The position numbers were made by a program, and so were the translations under genes. A stretch of DNA of 64,000 nt from an uncultured Clostridia bacterium (GTDB lineage Bacteria; Bacillota; Clostridia; RUG12999), in contig CAMNSU010000007.1 in assembly GCA_946555455.1 (NCBI GenBank), positions 1 to 64,000 of the forward strand, read 5' to 3'. A model generated the notes under the pieces. It saw only the letters and a list, made by a program, of their open reading frames with translations, made no database searches and was not told the origin of the DNA. Shown one piece after another: positions 24,737 to 33,488 of the stretch (positions are counted from its first letter, which is position 1; every line of letters starts with the position of its first letter).

Positions 24737-25182
24737 TACATCATCACCCCTTTTTGCTGCGCTGAAATCTGCATACTACCGTACACCGTGGTACAACCAA
24801 AATGTACAGTCACGCTGCTGCCATCTTGCACAAAGTTGAAATTGTCGACTCCCGTAATATATGGATTTACCATAAGTGCCTCCGTGATATACCGCCGCAA
24901 CTCCGACAATACAATATCGCTGTGCAGCGTCTTGCCAATCAGCTGCTCTGCTTCATTACCGTATGTGCGTGAATAGGCGGTGTATCGGTAACGTTGCGTA
25001 TAAAGCGCTTTGTATATCCAGATTTCAAGTGCCTCATTGCCTTCAACAAGATAGGTTTTCCCGTCTTTTTTTAACAAACAATTATTTTCAAAGTCATAGG
25101 CGTATTCCTTAAATAGTGGTAGTTCTTTTTTTTCTTCGGTTGCAGCGACTGCAGCCGAATCTATAAACGGAAGGATACTCAT
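24736..25182 (-). CDS. DUF2634 (XkdS-like) baseplate protein
   Basis: This 148-residue protein shows the XkdS/DUF2634 pattern: KEYAYDFENNCLLKKDGKTYLVEGNEALEIWIYKALYTQRYRYTAYSRTYGNE and RRYITEALMVNPYITGVDNFNF. It is the equivalent of the gp25-like lysozyme/wedge protein of other contractile tails. It overlaps both neighbours by a few bases in a tightly coupled baseplate operon. Confidence 0.88.
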   Translation of the reverse strand: MSILPFIDSAAVAATEEKKELPLFKEYAYDFENNCLLKKDGKTYLVEGNEALEIWIYKALYTQRYRYTAYSRTYGNEAEQLIGKTLHSDIVLSELRRYITEALMVNPYITGVDNFNFVQDGSSVTVHFGCTTVYGSMQISAQQKGVMM

Positions 25183-25523
25183 GCTCGCACCACCTTGCTT
25201 AGAATATAGAAGGAAACACCGGACTGTTTAACCACCACGGTATCACCTATGTGCAGCACTGCCATATCATGGTATTGCTTTAAAAAATCAAATAGTTCCG
25301 GCGGCGCGGGAGCGGACTGAAATAACTGCGCAATCCGCTCCGATTCCAGTATATAGCATGGATTGACGTATAGATTCTTCGATATGACAGTATCATGTGT
25401 TTTGATGGACAGAGGATTGATGGATTGTATGGTTGCAGTCATAATTCCGCTGTCTTGCGCCGCCGAACCTCCCGAACTGTCCCGAATTGCTTCTATAATA
25501 TTACTTGCCCAACGCTCTGCCAT
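25179..25523 (-). CDS. DUF2577 (XkdR-like) baseplate protein
   Basis: The protein of 114 residues starts MAERWASNIIEAIRDSSGG and contains a beta-barrel region (ATIQSINPLSIKTHDTVISKNLYVNPCYIL; HIGDTVVVKQSGVSFYILSKVVRA), as in XkdR/DUF2577 spike-associated proteins. GGAGGTGG precedes the ATG at 25523; a longer frame to 25598 overlaps the gene before it and is very basic, and is unlikely to be used. Confidence 0.85.
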   Translation of the reverse strand: MAERWASNIIEAIRDSSGGSAAQDSGIMTATIQSINPLSIKTHDTVISKNLYVNPCYILESERIAQLFQSAPAPPELFDFLKQYHDMAVLHIGDTVVVKQSGVSFYILSKVVRA

Positions 25524-25536
25524 GGTTCCACCTCCG

Positions 25537-26544
25537 TCATCTCTGTTTTTCATCATCGGCTTTGGTTTCTTCTTTTTTCTTTTCGAGTTCTTTTTCATCC
25601 ATCAAATTTTCAAACGCCAACGTCAATTGCATTTCTTCCTTTGCGCCTGAAAAAGTGTGGGTGTCGCTCTCAATATAAAACTGACCGTATAGTCCGGTCA
25701 CGGAATCTTGTATCAAGATAGAGTAGCCGGACACAGCACAGGGGTCGCTGGTTGCCGTGACACTGGCGGTTTGGTCTATACCATTGAGCAGGTTGTGCGC
25801 TTCGGCGTATACATCTTTGTTATCCTCTTGTTTCAATACTTTTTGAACAGTCCCATTAATCTGGGTATCGAAATCCTGCACAAAATCTAAAATATTACCG
25901 TCTTTGTCGGTAATCACGATTTTGTTCACCATCTGCTGCAACGTCTGTTTGTAGCTTTCTTCTATAGTATTGTAGCTTCCATCTATCACTACGCCGCACA
26001 GGGTGCCTTTTTCAACTATAGATACATGATTGATGTCTGTGATGACTGGAATATACTTTTTGCCGTTTTGCCGCGCCGCCTGAGTATATGCCATCATGAT
26101 ACCCTCGTATGCTTTTTTACCCATGCAGGGCATATAGACGGTGATACCTGTTTGGGCGATGCTGCCCTCCAGAACGCCGACATCCCGAAGGATGTTACGT
26201 GTGACATCCTCCACCAGCCCCTCATACACATTGTTGACATCTGATTGATTAACGTAGTACATCATATCGTAGGCAAGGTAGGATACCACACGGGATGATC
26301 CTGTCCGGTCGTCGTCAAAAACCAGCCCGAAAAAGATTGTGCTGCCCTCATCAGTCTGCAGTAGCACCCTGTCCCCAATACGGGGCAGAACCTGCGGCAT
26401 GATAGCGTCATAAGGATTATGTACCACCGTAAACTGTAGCTTACGCGCCACCTGCTTGGTATCCCCAGACCATGTGATTTTTTCTACATATTCTGAAATA
26501 TTTTTAAGGAAGATGAGGTTTGCATCACCAACTAATAGTTTCAT
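25537..26544 (-). CDS. XkdQ-like tail hub protein
   Basis: The 335-residue protein is of the XkdQ/YqbQ family, the hub (gp27-like/gpD-like) of PBSX-type tails. Visible features are KITWSGDTKQVARKLQFTVV, IGDRVLLQTDEGSTIFFGLVFDDDRTGSSRVVSYLAYDMMYYVNQSD and the C-terminal FYIESDTHTFSGAKEEMQLTLAFE. A charged Lys/Glu tail ends it. It starts within the stop codon of the LysM gene. Confidence 0.88.
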   Translation of the reverse strand: MKLLVGDANLIFLKNISEYVEKITWSGDTKQVARKLQFTVVHNPYDAIMPQVLPRIGDRVLLQTDEGSTIFFGLVFDDDRTGSSRVVSYLAYDMMYYVNQSDVNNVYEGLVEDVTRNILRDVGVLEGSIAQTGITVYMPCMGKKAYEGIMMAYTQAARQNGKKYIPVITDINHVSIVEKGTLCGVVIDGSYNTIEESYKQTLQQMVNKIVITDKDGNILDFVQDFDTQINGTVQKVLKQEDNKDVYAEAHNLLNGIDQTASVTATSDPCAVSGYSILIQDSVTGLYGQFYIESDTHTFSGAKEEMQLTLAFENLMDEKELEKKKEETKADDEKQR

Positions 26545-27188
26545 GGAATTATCAACTCCGTTCCAGCATATATCAGCGATGGATTGCCGCCGATGAGAGC
26601 CTTGTTGGCATCGTAGATAATAGTATATAAGTTACCGTCCCCATAGTAGCGTTTGGCGATATTCCAGAGATTGTCACCACTTTTGACCGTGTACTTTGTC
26701 GGTTGTGGCGCCGTATCCGGGCGCTCTTGCAGACCGTTGTCCTGTTGTTGTACTACTGTCACTTGCTGCGCTGGGACATTTAGAAAACGGTATTCGGTCA
26801 TCTCAAGTTTGTAGTAAATGTCCTGATCTCCTTCCACATACCGTGGCGTGAACTTATCAATTGCCATGGCAAGATTGATTTCTGTACCAGATACGATCAC
26901 TCGAACAGGCTTTTTATTGTTTTCCATCGTTTGCAATGTCTTGATATATTCAGCCGGTGTTCGGTCTGCAAAACGATAGAATGGGGATAGTATAGATGGG
27001 AAAAAACTATCTATTGCTGTTGAGATTAGTCCGCGGTGACCTAGTAACAAAACCTCTCCAATATTCAATAGTGTTATTTTTTCGTGGTTTACCGTGTCAG
27101 AAAACTCTATATCTTTTGGATTGATTGGTATGATCAGAGACACTGCGTGGTTATCCTGGCTGATTTCAATAAATCTTGTTTTACCCAT
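26541..27188 (-). CDS. LysM-domain tail protein (XkdP-like)
   Basis: The 215-residue protein has a tail-tube-initiator-type N-terminal part (SQDNHAVSLIIPINPKDIEFSD) and a C-terminal LysM module (YTVKSGDNLWNIAKRYYGDGNLYTIIYDANKAL, about 165-212) that binds peptidoglycan or clamps onto the hub, as in XkdP. A strong AGGAGG site stands before 27188. Confidence 0.9.
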   Translation of the reverse strand: MGKTRFIEISQDNHAVSLIIPINPKDIEFSDTVNHEKITLLNIGEVLLLGHRGLISTAIDSFFPSILSPFYRFADRTPAEYIKTLQTMENNKKPVRVIVSGTEINLAMAIDKFTPRYVEGDQDIYYKLEMTEYRFLNVPAQQVTVVQQQDNGLQERPDTAPQPTKYTVKSGDNLWNIAKRYYGDGNLYTIIYDANKALIGGNPSLIYAGTELIIP

Positions 27189-27201
27189 GTATTTCTTCCT
27201 C

Positions 27202-29637
27202 CTATGCCATGTTTCCCGCGACCTCGACAATTTTTCGCGCTACTGCCTCGCCAATCCGGTCAATGTCCGCGTCTTCGCGGACAATAATCTGGTCCGCCAG
27301 TTTGGCAATCGTGACATTGATTGCACCTTTCATTCGCTCTACCATTCCTGTTGCACCTGCAGCGTTTGGCTGCGGGGAAGGAGATGGAGGAAACGGGAAA
27401 GGAAATGGCAGCGGTGGTGGCGGTGTCGAACCCTGTGGCTCTGGTTTGTCTGACTGCTCTGGCTTGTCGACATTTACTACATTTTTTATTCGCTGTACAA
27501 CAGGTTGCGCTTTGGTTCTTTGCATCAATCCCTGCTTGAGTACCGACAAAAATCCTACGATACCAGATTGTACTTCTGAGGTTGCTGATTTTATTGGTAA
27601 TGCTGCAGGCTGTGCAAGTTTTGTAACGGGCTGTGCTACAGTTGCCTGTTGCTGAACGTATTTGGTGCTATCACGGTTAGACAATATTTGTGTGCCGCGT
27701 GGTAGATTGATAAGCTCCGGTCCTTGTTCACCTACCCATGTTAATCCGCCACGCCACGACTGTGTTCCATTTGCATTGCTGCCAATATTTATGTCAGCAC
27801 CGCCGCCCGATATCTTGTTGGCAATCCAATTCCATCCTTTTGCGACAGTATTTAAAGCGCTGCCAATGCCTTCTATGATTGGTTTGATTGCATTCCATAC
27901 TGTTGTTATAACTGCCTTAATACCCGGAAATACTTTTTGTACAACAGCAAACAATATTTTGAACGTACTGATTGCAATATCCATAACCGGACCTATTACA
28001 GTCCATGCGGTGGAAAGTATATCCCTTACCATTGGCACCGCCCAATTAATAACACTTGTTATGAAACCCATGCGTTCGCCGACAAAACTCACAACTGACC
28101 CGACTTTTTCACCAATTGACTGAAATATTGTTTGAAAAACCGGAGCAAGTGTGGTGACCGCATAACTAATACCGGATACCAAACCAGATATGATGGGCGC
28201 AGCAGCAGATAACACACCACTAATAGATGACACAACAGTAGACAAAACTGGAATAATAGATGGTAACATATCTTGAACTGAAGATACTACAGTCTGAAGT
28301 ACTGGACCCACTGCACCCGCAAGTTGCTGCAGGCTTGACGATACCGTTGTTTTAAATGAACTGAATTGTACCATGGTTTCCTGCAGTTTTTCAGTGTCTA
28401 TGTTGCCAAACATTGTACTGAACAAGGAACCTATATTTTTTGTACCAGTGCCGATTTTTGTCAGCATATTTTCGAGTGCCGGACCTGCCCATCCTATCAC
28501 TCTGTCCAGCACAGGCATGATATAGTCCGCCGCCCTCGAAATGGATGTCATAATCGTTGTTCCCAATTTTTGTAAAACCGGAAGGTTTTTCATGACGACC
28601 GTCGACAACTTTGCTTTGAGTGATAGTGTTACTTTGCCGACTTCTTCGCGCATGTCGCCAAAGGCGTTTTTTACTTGCTGTATTTTACCTTGGTCTGTTT
28701 CAGCAAGTGCTTTATTAACACCTCCAACATTTTGCTGGAGGATTTCAGCAAGCACCGCAGCCCTTTGTTCTGCAGTGCCAGTTTTTAATGCTTTTTCCTG
28801 GACTTCATCAAACGTGATTCCGACCCTAGAAAGTGCGCTGGTCTGCCCTTGCATAACCTTACCAATCATGTTGCCAATGCCTACCGCGTCCTCCTGGGTA
28901 GCATTAAGCCCTTTTTGCTGTGCCAGCAGGTCCGTCATGCCACCAGATAAGGTCTGTATCTCCTTATCCGATAGCTGGAAGGTTGCAAGCTGTTGCATCC
29001 CAGCCAATGTAACTTCATCGCCAATGACTCCAACCTGTTGTAGGCTGCTGGCGACACCCATTAGATTTTTTTTGGCGTCTGCCGCCGCTCCGGCGCCGCG
29101 CGCTTGTATGCTTTTGACATTATTCAGCACGGCACCTAGTTTTGTCTCTGCCTCAATTTGGTCTTTTGCAGCATCTTCACTACCAGAATATAAAGCAGTA
29201 AGAGCCGCACCTCCGGCAGCAGCTGCGGCTCCTAATCCGATAGCAGCAGCTTTTCCAACTTTGGCAATACCCGCTCCAACTTTGGATAACGCTTCCGCGC
29301 CTTTGACCGCCACATGAATAACAGGCTTACCAACATAAGAGCCTATCTGTTTCAGCTTGTTACCCAGTGGCTTTATTTTTGCCGTTGCACTATCCTTCAG
29401 CTTAACTGCTGCCGTTACTCCTTTTTTAATCGTATCAAATTTAGATTTTAGACTACTGGCGGCTTTTGTTGCCGCAGTGGTATCCACATTGACTTTGTGG
29501 GTCTTATCATATACTTGCTTCATTTGGGACTGCGTCTTTTTGACATCGTCCCTAAAACGCTTCTGCTCTTTGCAGATGGTTTGCAGTACGGGCGTCACGC
29601 TGTCTTTGATACCGAGTTCTCCTTTAACTGCTCCCAC
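27202..29637 (-). CDS. Tail tape-measure protein
   Basis: The 811-residue protein sets tail length. It has an N-terminal coiled coil (KEQKRFRDDVKKTQSQMKQVYDK), a hydrophobic Ala/Gly-rich stretch (about 130-160), a TP901-type core (DQIEAETKLGAVLNNV..., LQQVGVIGDEVTLAGMQQLATFQLSDKEIQTLSGGM) and alternating hydrophobic helices with aromatic residues. The C-terminus has a Pro-rich linker and a helix that may bind the tail tip. The start is GTG at 29637, one base into the stop codon of the frameshifted chaperone and after GGAGGTGG, so translation of the two is linked. Confidence 0.92.
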   Translation of the reverse strand: MGAVKGELGIKDSVTPVLQTICKEQKRFRDDVKKTQSQMKQVYDKTHKVNVDTTAATKAASSLKSKFDTIKKGVTAAVKLKDSATAKIKPLGNKLKQIGSYVGKPVIHVAVKGAEALSKVGAGIAKVGKAAAIGLGAAAAAGGAALTALYSGSEDAAKDQIEAETKLGAVLNNVKSIQARGAGAAADAKKNLMGVASSLQQVGVIGDEVTLAGMQQLATFQLSDKEIQTLSGGMTDLLAQQKGLNATQEDAVGIGNMIGKVMQGQTSALSRVGITFDEVQEKALKTGTAEQRAAVLAEILQQNVGGVNKALAETDQGKIQQVKNAFGDMREEVGKVTLSLKAKLSTVVMKNLPVLQKLGTTIMTSISRAADYIMPVLDRVIGWAGPALENMLTKIGTGTKNIGSLFSTMFGNIDTEKLQETMVQFSSFKTTVSSSLQQLAGAVGPVLQTVVSSVQDMLPSIIPVLSTVVSSISGVLSAAAPIISGLVSGISYAVTTLAPVFQTIFQSIGEKVGSVVSFVGERMGFITSVINWAVPMVRDILSTAWTVIGPVMDIAISTFKILFAVVQKVFPGIKAVITTVWNAIKPIIEGIGSALNTVAKGWNWIANKISGGGADINIGSNANGTQSWRGGLTWVGEQGPELINLPRGTQILSNRDSTKYVQQQATVAQPVTKLAQPAALPIKSATSEVQSGIVGFLSVLKQGLMQRTKAQPVVQRIKNVVNVDKPEQSDKPEPQGSTPPPPLPFPFPFPPSPSPQPNAAGATGMVERMKGAINVTIAKLADQIIVREDADIDRIGEAVARKIVEVAGNMA

Positions 29638-30217
29638 TACATACCACCTCCAAAGATTTCCTGCATTTGCTGTGCCTTGTCTTCCTGTGCCACCTCCATG
29701 GAGGCGGCATAAAAAATCTTACTGTACGGTCCCAGAGTGAGGATATCCTCAGCGCCATGACTGCTATTTTGCGTATAGTAGTGTAGCAGATTGGCTTCCC
29801 AGTCCCGCCTAATTAGTTTTTTATCTGTTCTATTACTGTTACAGGCTTTGTGCCAATCACGCCGGATAGCTTCATGATCTCAGTTGCAATCTGCGTTTGT
29901 TCACTAATGTCAAAAATATCTACCACTTCTATTGGTTCGGTAATTTCGCCTGCTTTTTTAAGTTCTGCAGCAACTGCTTTTAAATCAGGTTTTTTACATG
30001 CCAAATAGATAGCGTACCTATCACAACGATTTGGATCGTTTTCATCCTCTATGCTTGTGCATTCAACAATTTCTGTATTCAATAAACTGCGAATAACAAT
30101 TTCCTCGTCCAAACTGGGCACATACAGCGTGACTGTTTTACATTTTCGTTTATCTTGAAGACGCTGCAGTGCTTTTTTTGTAAACTGTTCAAGGGTTGTC
30201 TTGGTATTTTTATCCAT
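29637..30217 (-). CDS. Tail assembly chaperone with -1 ribosomal frameshift product
   Basis: The first frame (30217-29813) codes 134 residues of an XkdN-like chaperone (KNTKTTLEQFTKKALQRLQ; TLYVPSLDEEIVIRSLL). Its last codons are ATA-AAA-AAC-TAA, which contain the slippery heptamer A-AAA-AAC (29822-29816). A -1 shift there opens 59 more codons (LIRRDWEANLLHYYTQNSSH... to IFGGGM) with no stop until 29637. The extension ends on the tape-measure start, exactly as in lambda G/GT. The fused product would have about 193 residues. RBS AAAGGA lies before 30217. Confidence 0.88.
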
Positions 30218-30231
30218 GTTTGCTATTCCTT

Positions 30232-30675
30232 TCATTTCATTTTAATAGCGTCCAGATTAACCATATCAGATGGTGTAAACCCAAACGGATACTCTTCTTC
30301 AATAATGGCACCTTTTTCAATTTGCGCCAGCATGAGTTCGGTAAACCAGACGTTATCAATAGAATATCGTTCCACCTGTCCGCCAACTGCGTCAGGGTCC
30401 GCCAATTTGGTGATAATCTGACCGCGCACATCGTTGCCTTTAGCGTAGGAGGCAACAATGTCCGCCGCTCGGGTATATACTTTCTTGATTGCCAGCGTAC
30501 CTTCGCCAACCAATCCAGTCATCTTGCTATCCACGTCAATGCCGAGCTGTACATCTTCACGGTTGACGGTCACTTTGACCTCAATTTTTGACATTTCCAG
30601 GATTTTGTCGCCGTTAAGCCAAACCTCGCCCCATGTACCGGATAGGGTTTGGTTGCCCCTGATTTTCTCTGCCAT
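30232..30675 (-). CDS. Tail tube protein (XkdM-like)
   Basis: The 147-residue protein begins MAEKIRGNQTLSGTWGEVWLNGDKILEMSKIEVKVTVNREDVQLG, typical of XkdM/DUF2001 tail tube subunits, which stack into the inner tube of the contractile tail. It follows the sheath gene, as in all myophage clusters. Confidence 0.9.
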   Translation of the reverse strand: MAEKIRGNQTLSGTWGEVWLNGDKILEMSKIEVKVTVNREDVQLGIDVDSKMTGLVGEGTLAIKKVYTRAADIVASYAKGNDVRGQIITKLADPDAVGGQVERYSIDNVWFTELMLAQIEKGAIIEEEYPFGFTPSDMVNLDAIKMK

Positions 30676-30688
30676 TTTACTGCCTCCT

Positions 30689-31753
30689 TTACATGTCGAC
30701 TACCATGTCCATATCTTCCATGGCGTCAACAAATTTAATGTTGCTGCGAACGAATACGCGGCTGCCCGTGTTGGCTTTGGCGATATCAATGTCCGCCATG
30801 TTTGTCGTGTCGGTTCCGCTGCTCTCTAAATAGGTGCGCTGCGCCTCCACATCTACCACCGCCGTATTGTCATAGCTGCGGTCCAGTACGTTGCCCTCTA
30901 GCTGCTTGATATAGCTGCCAACTGCCGCCACGAACAGTTGCTTGTTGTCGTAGTCGTTGATATAGTTACCGACATAGCGGTCCTCGAACGTTTGCCTGAT
31001 GTCGTCCCGGTATAGGTCCATACCTTCCACAATTTTGATTTTCGCCAGGTCTGCCCTTTTGTCGCCTGTAAAAGTTGTAAGGCTGTTGACCGCGCGTCCC
31101 AGCTTGTAGCTGTCTCCGTCATATACGACAATGAGTTCGCCCGCATCAATTCGCGCGTCTGGGTCGTCTGGTGTATCTGCCGCCGAAATATCCGTCAGCT
31201 TATAGTAAGTCGCGCTGCGGTCCAGCGTCAGTCCCGCCAATACTCCCGCAATGCGCGGACAATACTGCGCTGCTGTGAGTGTCTGCTGGGAAAAAGATGA
31301 GACAATGCCACCTGTTGTAAAATTGATGATTCCTTCGTGGTCCGCTTTTATGTTTGGCAGGATCGCTTTAAATGTCTTTTTGTACTGGTCGCGTTGTTCC
31401 TTAATCCAAGCAGTAACCACCGTTACGCCCTCTTCATCAATAGAAGGTATCGTCAAATAATTAAACTTGATATCCTTTAGCACTTTCAGCGCTGCCGTAT
31501 AGTCCGGCGTTTTCGCCGCTACGCGAACCACGTGGACCTTGCTGGGCGCTCCCGCAAAAATCATCTGCAAGTATGTATAATTCTGTTCGGTGTATTTGGT
31601 AAAGTCTACATCAGCCACGCTGGTGTAGGTCGCAAACGCCGCGCCGCCCTCTGTGGCATCTGCCATAATACAAGCAACAACACCACGCCCGCTGCGGACG
31701 ATTGCCGTCGCACCTTTCGCAATAAATTCTATATTAATGTTTGGTAATCCCAT
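30689..31753 (-). CDS. Tail sheath protein (XkdK-like)
   Basis: The protein of 354 residues is the contractile sheath subunit. It has the N-terminal GLPNINIEFIAKGATAIVRSGRGVVACI domain, a central YDGDSYKLGRAVNSLTTF beta region and the C-terminal IKIVEGMDLYRDDIRQTFEDRYVGNYINDYDNKQLFVAAVGSYIKQLE handshake segment, and ends in SRVFVRSNIKFVDAMEDMDMVV. GAAAGGAG stands before 31753. Confidence 0.92.
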   Translation of the reverse strand: MGLPNINIEFIAKGATAIVRSGRGVVACIMADATEGGAAFATYTSVADVDFTKYTEQNYTYLQMIFAGAPSKVHVVRVAAKTPDYTAALKVLKDIKFNYLTIPSIDEEGVTVVTAWIKEQRDQYKKTFKAILPNIKADHEGIINFTTGGIVSSFSQQTLTAAQYCPRIAGVLAGLTLDRSATYYKLTDISAADTPDDPDARIDAGELIVVYDGDSYKLGRAVNSLTTFTGDKRADLAKIKIVEGMDLYRDDIRQTFEDRYVGNYINDYDNKQLFVAAVGSYIKQLEGNVLDRSYDNTAVVDVEAQRTYLESSGTDTTNMADIDIAKANTGSRVFVRSNIKFVDAMEDMDMVVDM

Positions 31754-31766
31754 GTTTTCGCTCCTT

Positions 31767-32198
31767 TCATTTTTCATCTATTTCTAATGATTCCATGAGT
31801 GGTGGCTGTGCAGGTACTGATTGGCTATCACGAAATCGCAACGTAAACACATAATGTAACATTCCATCACTAATGCGTATATCCACATTTTCCACTGTGA
31901 TAGCACGATCATCAAACCGGACTATCGGACGGATAGCACTATCCAGTTTGCCCGCCATCTCCCAATATGCCGCGTTCTTTTCGCCGTCCAGATGGGCGGT
32001 AATGTCCAATAGTACGGCATGGTCTGTGTGATACGGTCCGGCAGTTGTACAGGAGGCAGGCTGTAGTCCGATAAATACCCAATCTTTAATTGGGGGATTA
32101 TCTTTTGTTTTGCTGATTTGTTCCGAAAACACATAAATGTCCGGATATATGCTCTTTACCGTACGCACGACACTGTTTTTAATATCCTCGTATATCAC
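31767..32198 (-). CDS. Tail terminator-type protein
   Basis: The 143-residue protein (MIYEDIKNSVVRTVKSIYPDIYVFSEQISKTKDNPPIKDWVFIGLQPAS...) matches the small family of tail terminators found between the HK97-gp10-like gene and the sheath gene in PBSX-like phages. It would cap the tail tube and join it to the head. The assignment rests on position and overall pattern. Confidence 0.78.
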   Translation of the reverse strand: MIYEDIKNSVVRTVKSIYPDIYVFSEQISKTKDNPPIKDWVFIGLQPASCTTAGPYHTDHAVLLDITAHLDGEKNAAYWEMAGKLDSAIRPIVRFDDRAITVENVDIRISDGMLHYVFTLRFRDSQSVPAQPPLMESLEIDEK

Positions 32199-32210
32199 GG
32201 CATCTGCCTC

Positions 32211-32612
32211 CTAAAAAATATCATGTCTGGACAAAAAATCACTCATCCACGCGTCCAGATATCCCGGTAGGTGTTCGGCAGCTTCCGCTAAAGATAATTC
32301 CAGCATATGCTGACCCGGAACAAAAGAGCCGCCGCGTGTCCTGTGACCGTATTCTACCGGCTCCGCATAATCTACTTCATTGATAATCTCGACTACCCAT
32401 TCACTGCCGCGCTGATGGACGTTTCCGACCCGCCACGCGTCCTGTAGCCGTCCCGTTCTCCGTTTCGTTCGCTCCTTTGCGCGGTTACAGATTTCGTGCG
32501 CCATGTCAAGCAATAGCTGTTTAAATTCCTCCGGAAAATCCTGCTGAATCATTTTCAGCAGCTTTTTTTCCATGTCATCCAACCCGTCAATGCGGTAATA
32601 GCTGCCACTCAT
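32211..32612 (-). CDS. HK97 gp10-like neck/tail completion protein (XkdI-like)
   Basis: The 133-residue protein contains the gp10 family features: DMEKKLLKMIQQDFPEEFKQLLLDMAHEICNRAKERTKRRTGRLQDAWRVG and EVDYAEPVEYGHRTRGGSFVPGQHML. Such proteins close the neck between connector and tail. It overlaps the preceding gene by four bases. Confidence 0.88.
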   Translation of the reverse strand: MSGSYYRIDGLDDMEKKLLKMIQQDFPEEFKQLLLDMAHEICNRAKERTKRRTGRLQDAWRVGNVHQRGSEWVVEIINEVDYAEPVEYGHRTRGGSFVPGQHMLELSLAEAAEHLPGYLDAWMSDFLSRHDIF

Positions 32613-32971
32613 ACGGTATCGCTATCCAATATCAGTGGCACATTGTTGTGAGAGGGCTTGCGGTCCGGTAACCCTGCCTGTGCCACAGTGACTTTGCCTA
32701 ACTGTGTAATCTCCAGCGTATCACCCTGTTGTATATCAACTTCCGGTCGCGTGAATAATCTGTAGTCGGTAGGTGTATGCGCCACTGTCTCTGTTCGATT
32801 GAGTTTCCCACCAGAGGGACGGGCAAATGCACACGGAATATCCTTGTATACTAGCCGCCCGTCCAACCCATCCAGAAACGCACTTTCGCCCGTTTCTAAT
32901 GTATTTATGACTGGTCTGTAAACATTGCAACAGTCGTCATATGTTGCTGCCAAAATATCTGCTTCAGTCAT
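32609..32971 (-). CDS. Head closure protein (XkdH-like)
   Basis: The 120-residue protein (CCNVYRPVINTLETGESAFLDGLDGRLVYKDIPCAFARPSGGK...) has the short beta-barrel pattern of XkdH-type head closure proteins, with CxxxR near the start as in related head-tail stoppers. Located between the adaptor and gp10-like genes, as expected. Confidence 0.8.
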   Translation of the reverse strand: MTEADILAATYDDCCNVYRPVINTLETGESAFLDGLDGRLVYKDIPCAFARPSGGKLNRTETVAHTPTDYRLFTRPEVDIQQGDTLEITQLGKVTVAQAGLPDRKPSHNNVPLILDSDTV

Positions 32972-32975
32972 GATA

Positions 32976-33347
32976 TCACGCCCTTTCTGCCGGGCGCGGA
33001 ATCTTCATCCGCCGAAATCGTTGCAACATACTGAGATAGTCTCGCAAAAATTCTGTACTTTTAAGATATTCCGTTGTACCGTTCTTATAGCTGATACTGG
33101 TATCCCCACGTGATACGCTGGCAACTTTATCATCCACAGGTACTACCTGTCCGGCACGCAACGTATCTTCGGCAATCTGTGCCGCGATGCTCTCCAACTG
33201 CCGCGGAAGATCGTCACGGCAGCAATAAATGAGTATTCCATTCACCGCCCGCCGCGCGTGTAGTTCCGCCTCCGCCATTTGTTCATCCTTTAGCTTTAGT
33301 GCCTTTCTTATTTCCTCCACGATTCTGCTTATCTGCTCCGGTGTCAT
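32976..33347 (-). CDS. Head-tail adaptor protein (gp6/YqbG-like)
   Basis: The helical protein of 123 residues (MTPEQISRIVEEIRKALKLKDEQMAEAELHARRAVNGILIYCCRDDLPRQLESIAAQIAED) looks like gp6-type connector adaptors that dock beneath the portal. The ATG at 33347 is preceded by GGTGAGG; a GTG at 33356 is an alternative. It overlaps the small gene after the capsid by about 65 bases in another frame. Confidence 0.8.
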   Translation of the reverse strand: MTPEQISRIVEEIRKALKLKDEQMAEAELHARRAVNGILIYCCRDDLPRQLESIAAQIAEDTLRAGQVVPVDDKVASVSRGDTSISYKNGTTEYLKSTEFLRDYLSMLQRFRRMKIPRPAERA

Positions 33348-33483
33348 ATTCCTCACCGCCGCTTTCTTCTGGTTCTACTTTTTCTTCTTTTACACGCCGG
33401 AAGCCTATGGCTTCCAGACGTTCCGCCTCCGCCTCTGAATTTTTGATTTTTACTACATTATCGCGTTCTAATGTAATCATCAT
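33283..33483 (-). CDS. Small charged protein following the capsid gene
   Basis: The 66-residue frame (MMITLERDNVVKIKNSEAEAERLEAIGFRRVKEEKVEPEESGGEEYDTG...) starts six bases after the capsid stop with AAGGTG upstream. Residues 1-32 look like the short domain found after capsid genes in many Firmicute phages; the rest is low complexity and overlaps the adaptor gene. It is plausible but short. Confidence 0.6.
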   Translation of the reverse strand: MMITLERDNVVKIKNSEAEAERLEAIGFRRVKEEKVEPEESGGEEYDTGADKQNRGGNKKGTKAKG

Positions 33484-33488
33484 GCACC

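Noticed and set aside
28541-29317. 258-codon plus-strand frame opposite the tape-measure gene
   Set aside because: It is the antisense shadow of a repetitive gene with biased codons, lacks a ribosome site and has no family features.
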